DNA of 64,000 nucleotides from Corynebacterium sp. p3-SID1145 (GTDB lineage: Bacteria; Actinomycetota; Actinomycetes; Mycobacteriales; Mycobacteriaceae). The stretch spans positions 225,076 to 289,075 of the forward strand of contig JALXXC010000002.1 in the NCBI GenBank assembly GCA_025144245.1, given 5' to 3'. Within the stretch, counting starts at the first letter, position 1, and each line of letters begins with the position of its first letter. Shown piece after piece: positions 26,615 to 35,877 of the stretch. The notes below the pieces were generated by a model that did no database searches, had not been told where the DNA came from, and saw only the letters and a list, made by a program, of their open reading frames with translations. The position numbers and the translations under genes are program-made.

Positions 26615-27915
26615 TCCAAGTCGAGGAGGATCGTCAGCACTCCCCTACCCGGTTCGGTGAGAACAGGTGCGGCCACAGGCGACGCCGGCTCATAAATACC
26701 GAGGGCAATGAGCAGATTCACGGTGAACACCGGATCTTTCGGCGGAGTGAGAAAGGCAGCGGGACCGCCGAGGCCAGCCACGTTCGCGGCCCATGTGAGA
26801 ACGTGCTCGCCGTCGTCATCCTGGTTGACGGCGCAGAAGCGGAAGAACTCCTCCTCGAACATGTAGAGCACCGACTCGGCGTTCGTTGCCAGTTCGAGGG
26901 CCTCCTCGTTGGATTCGAGCATGCCGTCATGAGTGACGAGAAGGTCTGCGAACTGCAGGAAGGTGCGCAGGGCGCCGAGAGCGGGGACAGCTTCTTCGCG
27001 GTGGTTGCCGGGACCGACTTCCAGGCTGAGGGCATCGGCAAGCGAGCGCACGTCCGGCGAGCGCAACGTGCCTTTCGGTGTCAGGCGGATTGGTTCCGCG
27101 CAGTGGTAGATAAAAGCGCGGATATTGGCGACGATGCGCGTGAACGGGTAGAGGTTGTCCTCCATCAACGCCGGCGAATGGTCGGAGAAAAATTCGGATA
27201 TGGCGGCGATCAGCGTCGGGTTCCGCTCCGGGTTTGGGTCAAGAGCGAGGATTTGCTGCAGGTCAGGGCGGGTCTCCATGAAAGAGTCGAATTCCTCGGA
27301 CAGCTCCGGTGTGTGGGAGTCGTCAGAGACGCCGTCCTCAGGTTCGTCGAATACGGTCTCGGCGGTGAACGCAATGCGCTCGGCGACCGTGGTGTGGTCG
27401 GCGTGGGACAAGCGCTGAACGAGGCGTTCGGGACTCATCACCGGCATGAAGCTGAGCAAGAGCGGCGATACCTTCATGTCGGGGCCGAGACCGGAGGCGA
27501 GGCGGCGAGCTTCGGTGTGGAACGCCGTCATCAGGTCGGGGCCGCCGCAGGGTTCTACGACATCGGGACCCAAGGCGTCGATAAGCATGGGCGACGGCGA
27601 CTCGATGTCCGAGACACCCAAGATCTCGAGCTTGATATTCCAGTTCGCCGCCGGGTCGTAGACGTACGTCATCGCGTCGATGTCGCCAAGAGTGAATTCG
27701 GATTCCTGGTGTTCCCCACCACTGGGATTCGCGGAGAAGACCGCGGTCTCTCCCCCGGTGCTGCCCATGTACAGGTGCGACGCGGTGCCAGTGAAGCCGA
27801 ACGCGGCGTCGATAATGGGCGCGAATTCGCCCAGATGGACATCATCTTCGACGTTGATCAGCCGTGAGATCTCCGGGCGGGAGCCCTCCATGGTCATGAG
27901 CAGCGTGAGGATCAT
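26611..27915 (-). CDS. pRiA4b ORF-3-like domain protein
   Basis: A 434-residue cytoplasmic protein. The N-terminal ~120 residues match the pRiA4b ORF-3 family, with the diagnostic MTYVYDPAANWNIKLEIL segment near residue 85 followed by an acidic region. The remainder is helical and unassigned. Members are found in plasmids and transposon passenger regions as well as chromosomes. TAGACT lies 7 nt before the ATG (leaderless). No mobile element remnants flank it. Confidence 0.72.
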   Translation of the reverse strand: MILTLLMTMEGSRPEISRLINVEDDVHLGEFAPIIDAAFGFTGTASHLYMGSTGGETAVFSANPSGGEHQESEFTLGDIDAMTYVYDPAANWNIKLEILGVSDIESPSPMLIDALGPDVVEPCGGPDLMTAFHTEARRLASGLGPDMKVSPLLLSFMPVMSPERLVQRLSHADHTTVAERIAFTAETVFDEPEDGVSDDSHTPELSEEFDSFMETRPDLQQILALDPNPERNPTLIAAISEFFSDHSPALMEDNLYPFTRIVANIRAFIYHCAEPIRLTPKGTLRSPDVRSLADALSLEVGPGNHREEAVPALGALRTFLQFADLLVTHDGMLESNEEALELATNAESVLYMFEEEFFRFCAVNQDDDGEHVLTWAANVAGLGGPAAFLTPPKDPVFTVNLLIALGIYEPASPVAAPVLTEPGRGVLTILLDLD

Positions 27916-27977
27916 GGTTGCAAGTCTAGGGGCACAGGACTGTGGTTGCGCGCCGGAAACAGTGGAGAATGTCCACT

Positions 27978-28577
27978 TCAGTCGACGTTGGCTCCGAGCA
28001 GCAGCGCAACAGCAATGTCGTCTCCCGCGTTGATGATGTGGAGAGTCTTTTCGCCTTTATTGACAAAACCCATTGTCTCGGGAGCCAATGAAATATCCTC
28101 GAGGTACACGTCACCGCTGACGGCGAGAAGCGCATGCGCGAAATCATGGTCGACGACGAAGACGAATTCTTCGTGAGGGTCGATTCGTAATTCCGCACCG
28201 ACGACACCGCCGGGAAGATCAGCCGGGGATGTCTTGCCGAAAAGGGAGCCGGCGAAGACACGGGCTTCGCCCGCCTTGGAAGTGTTGAATCCGGTCAGCG
28301 TGAACGCTTCCGGCTCAACTTTCTCAAATTCTGGGGTGAACCCATTGTCGTGCAGATCAATGCCTAACAAAACACTTTTACGCTCGGTGTTCACTGCGCC
28401 GGGGTAAAGAACGCCAGGGGCCTGGCCGTCGGAAAGCTCCCACGTGATCGCGGTTGCCCCTTCTCCGGGGAGGGTGCCCACAGAGTGCCATGCTCCGGGG
28501 CCTGTCGGGCTGCTCAACGGCAACGGGCGCACATCCACGTCTGCCGCACCTGGGCGGCGTTCCTCTGGGGTGGTCAT
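27978..28577 (-). CDS. Cupin/pirin-like protein
   Basis: A 199-residue soluble protein. The C-terminal half resembles the C-terminal cupin barrel of pirins (a V-G-DVYLEDI-LAPETMGFV-KGEKTLHI pattern ending in a hydrophobic ALLLGANV strand). I see no complete metal-binding His triad. The start has TAGCCT 7 nt upstream. Function is unassigned; quercetinase-type activity is not supported. Confidence 0.5.
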   Translation of the reverse strand: MTTPEERRPGAADVDVRPLPLSSPTGPGAWHSVGTLPGEGATAITWELSDGQAPGVLYPGAVNTERKSVLLGIDLHDNGFTPEFEKVEPEAFTLTGFNTSKAGEARVFAGSLFGKTSPADLPGGVVGAELRIDPHEEFVFVVDHDFAHALLAVSGDVYLEDISLAPETMGFVNKGEKTLHIINAGDDIAVALLLGANVD

Positions 28578-28596
28578 GGGGCAAAGGCTACATGAG

Positions 28597-29775
28597 CTAA
28601 CGCAGCAGCGGGCGGGCGCGCAGGCTCAACTCCACGGAGGCGAGGGCGCCGAGGACTGCGGTGATGAGGAGTGTGCCCGGCAAGAAGCCCGCGTCCACGG
28701 GCAAGGATCCGATCGCGGATCCGCTGGCGATGCCGACCTGGAACGTGACCACGTAGATTGACGAGGCGCGGTTTTGATTCGCGCTGCCCGCGAAGAGGAA
28801 GATCGTGGTGGCAACGGTGGGTAGGCCGCCGCCGGCCAGTCCGAGGAAACCGACGACGCCGACGGCGAGAGCGAAGCCGAGGGCGTAGGAACCGCCGCTG
28901 ACAGCGAGCGCGAGCACGCCCGTGAGCCCGGCGAGCACGATGAGACCGGTGCCGAGGATGTTCATGCGGATCATGCGGCGGTCCGCACGCCGACCCGCTG
29001 CGATCACCCCGGCGATGCCGAACAGGCCGTAGGCGGCCAGACCCAAGGCGACGAACTGCTGCCCGGCCGTGTGCAGCAGGAAGAGGCCCAGGTAGGTGTA
29101 CGTGCAAAACAGCGCCGTGATGACCAGTGCCAGGTAGAGCACCAGGGCAGGCAATGCCGAACGCTGCTGCTCCCCCTCCGGCTTGCCTTCCGGCGGTACC
29201 GCGGGCATGGAAGGCAGGAAGAACAGCAGCAAGGTGAATGCGAGAGCCACCAGAATTCCCAGCACCCACGTTGCCGTGCGCCAGCCCAGAGCGTTACCGA
29301 TCAGCGTGGTCAGCGGCGAGCCGGCCACGAGCGCCATGGTGGAGCCGAGAGAGACCACGGCGACGGCTTTGCCTGTCATGCCCCGTGGCGCCAGGCGGGC
29401 GGCCATGGGGTTGACCAACGACCAGAACAGTCCGTGCGTCACAGCGGCGCAAATCCGCCCGGCGGCGAGCACCCAGTAATTGGCCGCGCTCGCCTGCAAC
29501 GCGATGCCGCCGAGCAGGAAAACCAGGGTGGCCATGAACACCGGTTTCCGGTCGAACTTCCGGGTGACCTCCATCAGAGGGATAGTCACCACGGCGACGA
29601 TGGTGGCGTAGGCAGTCATCAACAGGCCCACCTGGCCTTCGCTCACACCGAGGTCCCGGGCCATCGGGGTGATCAGACCGACCGAGAACATCTCGAAAGT
29701 CACGTACACGAAGGCCGCGAAGCCCATTGCGGAAAGCGGAATATACGGGAAAGGTCGCGCGGAATTGGTAGTCAC
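28597..29775 (-). CDS. MFS efflux transporter (AraJ/Cml-like)
   Basis: A 392-residue, 12-helix major facilitator. The loop 2-3 signature is KFDRKPVF near residue 73, and motif C-like sequence (GSPLTTLIGNALGWR) follows near residue 153. These features fit the drug/sugar proton antiporter group (DHA1; AraJ, chloramphenicol exporters). The start is GTG 29775 with TAGCGT 6 nt upstream. The exported compound cannot be predicted. Confidence 0.83.
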   Translation of the reverse strand: MTTNSARPFPYIPLSAMGFAAFVYVTFEMFSVGLITPMARDLGVSEGQVGLLMTAYATIVAVVTIPLMEVTRKFDRKPVFMATLVFLLGGIALQASAANYWVLAAGRICAAVTHGLFWSLVNPMAARLAPRGMTGKAVAVVSLGSTMALVAGSPLTTLIGNALGWRTATWVLGILVALAFTLLLFFLPSMPAVPPEGKPEGEQQRSALPALVLYLALVITALFCTYTYLGLFLLHTAGQQFVALGLAAYGLFGIAGVIAAGRRADRRMIRMNILGTGLIVLAGLTGVLALAVSGGSYALGFALAVGVVGFLGLAGGGLPTVATTIFLFAGSANQNRASSIYVVTFQVGIASGSAIGSLPVDAGFLPGTLLITAVLGALASVELSLRARPLLR

Positions 29776-29890
29776 ACCGACACGCTAAACGGCTTTCGAC
29801 CACGTTGCTAACGAGGCATTCAGTTTTCCATTCAAGTGTTCCGCTTAAGTGGTACAACTTTAGAAGATTCAGTCGCTAAACGGAGAAGTA

Positions 29891-30625
29891 ATGCCCTATC
29901 AACCCGCCCCGTGGACGTCAAAGCACACGGGCAAGACCTACCCCACGATCACGCAGTACGACCAGAAGCATCTGGTGCTCATGGTGTTCTTCATCATGCT
30001 CTGCGGGATCCTCGTGGTGGCGGTGAAGAGACTGCCGGGTTCGGTCGTGAAAGCCTCGCGCAAGGTGGCCGGGGCGATCATGGGCATCATCACCGTGGCG
30101 TACTACCTCTGGGTGCTCAACCCGAAGCGGCTGGTGTGGGATGAGACTGCTCCTTTCCACATCACCGACGCACTGCGCGTGATCACTCCCTTGGCACTGG
30201 GCACCGGCAACCCGACGGCGACGGCCATCAGCTACTACTGGGGCCTTTTCCTCAACCCGATGGCGTTGTTCTTCCCGGACATGGCGTTCGTCCAGGACAA
30301 CAAGGTGCTGCAGGAGGTCGCCTACTGGTACTTCCACATGGCGGCCAGTGTCGTGCCGGTCGTGCTCACCTTCGGGCTGGGGTACCGTCCGAGCTGGAAA
30401 GACTGGCGCATGATCACGGGCGTGACCCTGGCATGGGGCGCATTCGCCGCGACGATGAACAAATTCACCGGCGGCAATTACATGTTCGTCGCCGACCACC
30501 CGCGCGGGTGGTCGCCGTTGAATCTCTTCGGGCGTTGGCCTTGGTACCTGGCCATTGTCGGCCCAGGCGTGATTGGCGTCTTCGCGCTGCTTACCGCTGT
30601 GTGGAAGCTGCCGGCAGACCGCTGA
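29891..30625 (+). CDS. TIGR02206/YwaF-like membrane protein
   Basis: A 244-residue membrane protein with about seven helices, resembling the YwaF/TMEM164 group (TIGR02206): W(D)ET-PFHITDALRVITPLAL near residue 82 and TGGNYMFVADHP near residue 195. The start ATG 29891 follows GGAGA. It is divergent from the MFS gene. Its last 35 nt overlap the convergent nnrDE gene. Confidence 0.75.
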   Translation: MPYQPAPWTSKHTGKTYPTITQYDQKHLVLMVFFIMLCGILVVAVKRLPGSVVKASRKVAGAIMGIITVAYYLWVLNPKRLVWDETAPFHITDALRVITPLALGTGNPTATAISYYWGLFLNPMALFFPDMAFVQDNKVLQEVAYWYFHMAASVVPVVLTFGLGYRPSWKDWRMITGVTLAWGAFAATMNKFTGGNYMFVADHPRGWSPLNLFGRWPWYLAIVGPGVIGVFALLTAVWKLPADR

Positions 30626-32177
30626 ACTGGTGCAGCTTCGCCGTCGCGGCGGGCACGGCTTCCGCGATGGCAAAGGCGCGGGCGGGTGCGGGACCGAACG
30701 GGGTTTGGGATGCGAGTGCGCTAGCGACGGCGTGGATGACCACGGGCTGAGTATCACTCAGGAAGGCATCGTTACCCCAGCGTGCGACTGTCTGAGCGAG
30801 GTGCGCGCCGGTGATTCCGGAGAGCACGTCGCCGGAGCCGGGTGTGGCCGCCCACGAGGTGCCGGCATCGATGACGGAGTCCGCGGATTCGTGGCGGGGG
30901 TTGCACAGGACCGTGGTGCGCCCCTTGCGCAGAACCATGCAATTGAATGATTCGGCCACCGCGAGGGTCTCTGCCAGCCGGTCGGACTCGGCGATGCCCT
31001 CCGCGTTGCGGAGCCGGGCGAATTCGCCGTCGTGCGGGGTCAGCATCGTCTGAGCATTGCGATTACGGAGCAGATCACGCAGCTCGGGGTCGAGGGAGAG
31101 AAGGGTGAGGCCGTCGGCGTCGATAAGCAATGCCTCGTCGCGGCCGAGCAAATACGCGAGCTCGCTGCGCGCGATGCTGTCGGTGCCCGTGCCGGGGCCG
31201 AAGACCCACGCTTGGACGCGGCCGGCGTCTTCCAGATTGGGCGTGACGACGACCTCTGGCAGCGCCCGCACCACCTCGAGTGCCTGGGGGCCGGCGTAGC
31301 GGACCATCGACGGGGTGGCGTGCACGGCGCCTTTAACGCACAGGACCGCCGCGCCGGGATACGTGTCACTGCCAGCGCGGATGCCCACGACGCCGCCGGT
31401 GTACTTGTCGTCGTGGAAGCGTGGCTCTATATCCGGCACATTGGTCGCGCTGAGTTGTGCGAGGCCCTCGGGCCACTCGTGTTCATCGCTGACCGCGCGG
31501 TGGAGCATGGCGGGGGCAGCCAGCGGTGAGAGGTTATCGCTGATGGACCGGCCGTCGGCGAGGTGTGGGTCGGCGAGCAGCTGGATGCCGCACTCGGGGG
31601 CAAGACCGTGGGCCAGGCGCCAGCCGCCGAAAGTGACGGTGGTGTCGGCGGTGACGTGGAACTCGCCCTTTTCGCCCGTGTCCGCATCGATGCCGGAGGG
31701 GACGTCGACGGCAAGCACGTGGGAGTACCAGTCGGCAAGGCCCTGAATGACGCGGCCGCTCTGCTCGTCGAGGCTGCCGGCGCCCCCAAGACCAGTGAGA
31801 CCGTCAATGGCGAAGCGGTATTCGCGCACGTCGTCGGGTAATTCTGTGAGCACCGTGCCGCCGGCGTTGCGGAAGGCTTCCAGTGCCGGTTCGTGGGCGC
31901 TCCCCCACGCCAGCCACGCGTCGACGGTGTGGCCGGATAGGGCGAGCTCAGCACCGGCGTAGAGCGCGTCCCCGCCGTTTCCACCCTTGCCGACCAAGAG
32001 GAGTGTCTTCCGGTGTTGCCGGAAGAACGCCAGGGGGTCGGGCCAGGCGAGCATCGCCTCGGCGGCTTCGAAGACGGCGTGGGCGGCGGACTTCATCAGC
32101 TCATCGGTGCTGACCTGAGCATCCAGCAGGGGCTTTTCGGCTGCGCGGATCTGTTCGGCTGTGTACGCGTAAACCAT
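30591..32177 (-). CDS. nnrDE: Bifunctional NAD(P)HX epimerase / ADP-dependent dehydratase
   Basis: Repairs hydrated NADH and NADPH. The N-terminal half (about residues 1-215) is the epimerase with GKGGNGGDALYAG near residue 50. The C-terminal half is the ribokinase-like dehydratase with LTPHDGEFARL and GSGDVLSGITGA (anion hole and catalytic Asp). The 528-residue length matches the fused form. ATG 32177 has TACCGT 7 nt upstream, so the message is probably leaderless. Confidence 0.92.
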   Translation of the reverse strand: MVYAYTAEQIRAAEKPLLDAQVSTDELMKSAAHAVFEAAEAMLAWPDPLAFFRQHRKTLLLVGKGGNGGDALYAGAELALSGHTVDAWLAWGSAHEPALEAFRNAGGTVLTELPDDVREYRFAIDGLTGLGGAGSLDEQSGRVIQGLADWYSHVLAVDVPSGIDADTGEKGEFHVTADTTVTFGGWRLAHGLAPECGIQLLADPHLADGRSISDNLSPLAAPAMLHRAVSDEHEWPEGLAQLSATNVPDIEPRFHDDKYTGGVVGIRAGSDTYPGAAVLCVKGAVHATPSMVRYAGPQALEVVRALPEVVVTPNLEDAGRVQAWVFGPGTGTDSIARSELAYLLGRDEALLIDADGLTLLSLDPELRDLLRNRNAQTMLTPHDGEFARLRNAEGIAESDRLAETLAVAESFNCMVLRKGRTTVLCNPRHESADSVIDAGTSWAATPGSGDVLSGITGAHLAQTVARWGNDAFLSDTQPVVIHAVASALASQTPFGPAPARAFAIAEAVPAATAKLHQFSGLPAASTQR

Positions 32178-32207
32178 GCTTCCCACGGTAGTGGGACAAG
32201 CTGTGAG

Positions 32208-32816
32208 CTACTGGATGATGCGTTTCTCCCGGGCGGCGGCGATCGCGGCAGTACGGTTGTCCACCCCGAGCTTGCTGTAGATGTGCACCAGGTGAGTTTT
32301 CACTGTTGCGGCGGATATGAAGAGCTGGGCGGCGATATCCCGGTTGGAAGCGCCGGTGGCCAGGGCTTCGAGGATCTCGATCTCGCGGGCGCTGAGTGCC
32401 ACATCGGGGCGGGTCAGGCGCTCCGCCAGCACGTTCGCCACCTGTGGGGACAAGGTGCGCTCGCCCTTCGCGGCGGCGAGGACCGCAGCACGCAGATCCT
32501 CCTCGGGGGCATCCTTGAGCACGTACCCCAGCGCGCCGGCCTCCATCGCGCCCACGACATCGGCCTGGGTGTCGTAGGTGGTCAGGATGAGCACCGGCGG
32601 ACCGCCGGCCGCCTGCAGTCTTTGGGCCACCTCGATGCCGTTCATCGTGGGCATCTGGATATCCGTCACCACGACGTCGACATCTTCGGGAAGGTCCTCG
32701 ATGGCAGTGCCGTCGGAACCTTGGGCGACCACCTCGATTTGGCCGTCACTTTCCAGCACGGCGCGCAAGCCGGCGCGGACGACCGGGTGATCGTCGATAA
32801 GCATGATGCGGACCAT
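32208..32816 (-). CDS. chrA: NarL/FixJ-type response regulator (ChrA-like)
   Basis: A 202-residue two-component regulator. The receiver domain has the acidic pair in IDDHPVVR and the phospho-acceptor Asp in VVVTDIQMP near residue 53, with Lys in YVLKDAP. The C-terminal LuxR helix-turn-helix contains LSAREIEILEALATGASNRDIA. It sits after a sensor kinase and divergent to a HrtBA-like exporter, the arrangement of heme-responsive ChrSA in corynebacteria. The name rests on this context. It overlaps the kinase gene by one base. Confidence 0.85.
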   Translation of the reverse strand: MVRIMLIDDHPVVRAGLRAVLESDGQIEVVAQGSDGTAIEDLPEDVDVVVTDIQMPTMNGIEVAQRLQAAGGPPVLILTTYDTQADVVGAMEAGALGYVLKDAPEEDLRAAVLAAAKGERTLSPQVANVLAERLTRPDVALSAREIEILEALATGASNRDIAAQLFISAATVKTHLVHIYSKLGVDNRTAAIAAAREKRIIQ

Positions 32817-33970
32817 CAGTCCTCCAGCGGGATTCGTGCCGCGAGCACGGTGCCGCGCGGCAAGCTTTCGAGTTCGAGCGTGCCCCCGACTTCGGCGACG
32901 CGGGCGCGCAGGCCGGTCAACCCGTGGCCTACCGGGCGCTTGACCCCACTGCCGTCGTCGAACACATCCACGGTGGCGACATTACCGAGTTTCTCCACCG
33001 TGACGACAGCCTTTCCCGCGTGGGAATGCCGCACGATGTTGCTGACGCCTTCGCGCACGACACGCTCGACCACGTCGGCGGCCGCGCCCGTGATCTGGTC
33101 CGCGCTATTGGCGACCAGGGTGAGGTCGAACGGTGCGTCGATAGCTTTCTGCCTGCTGCGTGCCGACGCCGCCACTGCCTCCAGCCGCTCCCCTAGCGGA
33201 GCAGCCTCCGGCGAATTCGCGGAGACGAAGCGTCGGGCCTCCGCCAGATTCTCGCTGGCGGTGTCGACGATGGTGCACAGAATCTCCTGCGCCTTGCCCT
33301 TCCGCGCCGGGTCGCCCGACTCGAGGTGTCCCGCTGCCACGCGGCCGAACAAGACGATGCTGCTCAGCCCCTGCGCCATGGTGTCGTGCACCTCGCGCGC
33401 GAGACGCGTGCGCTCCTGCAGGGCGCCTGCCTGGTACTGGCTCTCCGCCAGCTCCATCTGCGTGGCCTCGAGGCGCGCGGCAAGCTGCCGGTAGTGCTCC
33501 GCCTCTGCGCGCAGAGCCTGGTAGGCGAAGCTGGCCACCACCGCGACGAGGGTGCCGATGGTCGGACCGATGATGCCCGCAACGTCCGATTCCGGTGCCA
33601 TGACGAACACCGTGAACGCCCCGGCCGCCAGCGAGACCAGGATCCCGACCGGCGCGGGCAGGAGGTAGCACACCAGCATGACCAGCGGGAACTCCAGCCA
33701 GGCAAAGGTCGTGGACGACCACACCAACGCCATCCAGAGCGCGCCGACAACGGCGAGCCACGCCCAGCCGGCTGTGCGCGGGAATTCCTTGCCGCGGTGG
33801 TGCAGTACCGTTCCGGCGAGGTACAGCCCCGCGAAAACTGCGGCGAGGCAAATCGTCAGCGCCGGAACGCGCGAGTCCTGGATGCTGAACAAGCCCACGG
33901 CGAGCAGCACTGCGACGAGCACGTGCAGGCTGACACGGAAGAAAGCGAGGATACGGCTGGTGGTCTTCAC
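32816..33970 (-). CDS. chrS: Sensor histidine kinase (ChrS-like)
   Basis: A 384-residue membrane kinase with five or six N-terminal helices. A HisKA_3 dimerisation domain follows, with the phospho-acceptor His in REVHDTMAQGLSSI near residue 194, then an HATPase domain (GLTGLRARVAEVGG near residue 350). In C. diphtheriae and C. glutamicum ChrS senses heme within the membrane and activates hrtBA. The gene is divergent from hrtB here. Identity as ChrS, rather than a different DesK-like kinase, is inferred from the partner genes. Confidence 0.83.
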   Translation of the reverse strand: MKTTSRILAFFRVSLHVLVAVLLAVGLFSIQDSRVPALTICLAAVFAGLYLAGTVLHHRGKEFPRTAGWAWLAVVGALWMALVWSSTTFAWLEFPLVMLVCYLLPAPVGILVSLAAGAFTVFVMAPESDVAGIIGPTIGTLVAVVASFAYQALRAEAEHYRQLAARLEATQMELAESQYQAGALQERTRLAREVHDTMAQGLSSIVLFGRVAAGHLESGDPARKGKAQEILCTIVDTASENLAEARRFVSANSPEAAPLGERLEAVAASARSRQKAIDAPFDLTLVANSADQITGAAADVVERVVREGVSNIVRHSHAGKAVVTVEKLGNVATVDVFDDGSGVKRPVGHGLTGLRARVAEVGGTLELESLPRGTVLAARIPLED

Positions 33971-34041
33971 AGCTACTCACCGTATAACGCAGGCCGGACC
34001 AACCTCCGCCGCACGCATTCACGCATTGGTGCACCCCCCAA

Positions 34042-34057
34042 TCAACCGATCGGTTGA
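34042..34057. promoter_or_regulatory. 16-bp palindrome between the two-component system and exporter
   Basis: TCAACCGATCGGTTGA is a perfect palindrome in the 146-nt divergent region. It lies 60 nt before hrtB and 72 nt before chrS, a position suited to a shared operator for ChrA or another regulator. Confidence 0.6.
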
Positions 34058-34116
34058 CCGGTAAATCGCCCACTCACCCGATGTGCTTTGACCTGCGTAG
34101 ACGTCAAAATAAGGTC

Positions 34117-35106
34117 ATGTTTGTTGCACTGAGAGATTTGCTGAATGCCAAAGGGCGGTTCGGCCTTATCGCCGGCGTCGTCGCGCTGGTGACTTTCCTC
34201 GTGGTCATGCTCACCGGGCTCACCGCCGGACTGGGCAAGCAGAACACATCTGCGCTTGAAGCCTTGGACCCCGCCGCCGTGACCTTCGAGGACCCGGAGA
34301 ACCCGTCCTACACCACCTCCCGCATCGCCCACGCCGATGAAGGAACTATCCCGCTGGGCACCGGCCAGACGCTGATGACGCGTGCTGACGGCTCGGAGGA
34401 TTCTGTCGCTATCCTCGGCCTTCCTTCCGGCACCGAGCTGCCGACTGGGCAGGTCCTAGGCGACCACGCCATCGCGTCCGAGTCGCTGAAGCTTTCCGAC
34501 GGCGAGTCCATCACCGTCGGCGGCGCCCCCGTCACGGTGGATGCCCAGGCTCAAGACCTGTACTTCTCCCACTCCCCTGTGCTGTGGGTTCCGACGGAGA
34601 CATGGCAGGCCGCCATGCACACCGATGCAGTGGGCACGGTCGAGCTGTCGGAGAACAAGGACATTGCGCCGGAGGGTTCCACCTCTGTGTCGGGCTCCTT
34701 CTCCGCGCTTCCCGCATACTCGTCCGAGCAGGGCTCGCTGAAGATGATCCAGGGCTTCCTGTACCTGATTTCCGCCCTGGTCACCGTCGCCTTCCTCAGC
34801 GTGTGGACAGCACAGCGCACCCGCGACCTGTCCATCCTCAAAGCCATCGGCGCGTCCAACCGTTACCTGCTCAAGGACAGCATCGGTCAGGCGGCCGTCA
34901 TCCTCGCCATCGGGGCGCTCATGGGTACCGCGGCCGCGGCTGGCCTGGGCCTTCTGGCCGCGAAGGCAGCTCCGTTCGTTCTCACTCCCGCCAGCGTCAT
35001 CCTCCCGGCCGTGGCCATCTGGATCCTCGGCATGGGCGGCGCCGCACTCGCCACCCGTTCTATCTCCCGCGTTGACCCCCAACTCGCACTTGGAGGTGCA
35101 GCTTAA
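34117..35106 (+). CDS. hrtB: ABC transporter permease (HrtB-like heme exporter)
   Basis: A 329-residue FtsX/MacB-fold permease. Helix 1 lies at residues 16-36 after the family start MFVALRDLL. A large extracytoplasmic domain (about residues 40-215) follows, then three C-terminal helices. The length and N-terminus match HrtB, which with HrtA removes toxic heme. ATG 34117 is chosen because conserved sequence begins there; TTG 34054 would add 21 unrelated residues. It is followed at once by the ATPase gene. Confidence 0.84.
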   Translation: MFVALRDLLNAKGRFGLIAGVVALVTFLVVMLTGLTAGLGKQNTSALEALDPAAVTFEDPENPSYTTSRIAHADEGTIPLGTGQTLMTRADGSEDSVAILGLPSGTELPTGQVLGDHAIASESLKLSDGESITVGGAPVTVDAQAQDLYFSHSPVLWVPTETWQAAMHTDAVGTVELSENKDIAPEGSTSVSGSFSALPAYSSEQGSLKMIQGFLYLISALVTVAFLSVWTAQRTRDLSILKAIGASNRYLLKDSIGQAAVILAIGALMGTAAAAGLGLLAAKAAPFVLTPASVILPAVAIWILGMGGAALATRSISRVDPQLALGGAA

Positions 35107-35820
35107 ATGACTACCGCTACTGATCTCCGCGGCCCGTCCCAGTCCACCACCAGCACCGTGCCTTCCCTGGCGATGAAGGATGTCACCGTCACCTTCCCCG
35201 ACGGCGACGGCCGCATCACCGCGCTGGACAACGCCACCCTGTCCGCTGACCCGGGCAGCGTCACGTTCGTCGTCGGCGCTTCCGGCTCCGGCAAATCCAC
35301 GCTGTTGTCCGCCGCCGCGGGCCTACTCACTCCCGATTCCGGCTCCGTCGAAGTGGCCGGCGAGCCGATCAGCGACAAGGTCCGCCTCAACCGCATCGGC
35401 ATGGTCTTCCAGCAACCGAACCTGATCGCCTCCCTCACCGTGCGTGACCAGCTGCTGGTCACCGAGCACATCCGCGGTGTGCGCGGCAAGGCGCTCAAGG
35501 AGAAGGCAGCCCACGCCGACCAGCTGCTCGAGCTCGTGGGACTCGCTGGCCTGGGCGACCGCCGCATGCAGCAGCTTTCCGGCGGCCAGCGCCAGCGCGT
35601 CGGCATCGCCCGCGCACTGATGGGCACACCGAGCCTCCTGCTTGCCGACGAGCCCACCGCCGCCTTGGACACCAACCGTTCCCAGGAGATCATCAAGCTA
35701 CTCCGCAATGTCACCGAGGAACTGGGGCCGGCTTGCCTCATCGTCACCCACGAGACCGAGTTGATCGGCGACGGCGACCGCGTCATCGAGGTCTCCGACG
35801 GCCACGTGCGCCAGGGCTAG
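35107..35820 (+). CDS. hrtA: ABC transporter ATP-binding protein (HrtA-like)
   Basis: A 237-residue MacB/LolD-type ATPase. Walker A is GASGSGKST near residue 57. The signature LSGGQRQRVGIARAL is near residue 158, and Walker B with LLADEPTAALD is near residue 179. The gene starts at the base after the hrtB stop. HrtA powers HrtB-mediated heme export. Confidence 0.88.
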   Translation: MTTATDLRGPSQSTTSTVPSLAMKDVTVTFPDGDGRITALDNATLSADPGSVTFVVGASGSGKSTLLSAAAGLLTPDSGSVEVAGEPISDKVRLNRIGMVFQQPNLIASLTVRDQLLVTEHIRGVRGKALKEKAAHADQLLELVGLAGLGDRRMQQLSGGQRQRVGIARALMGTPSLLLADEPTAALDTNRSQEIIKLLRNVTEELGPACLIVTHETELIGDGDRVIEVSDGHVRQG

Positions 35821-35877
35821 CCTCAGACGAGCGTCGCCCAGCGCCCCCGCCGTCTGCGGGGCATTTGGCTTGTTCGG

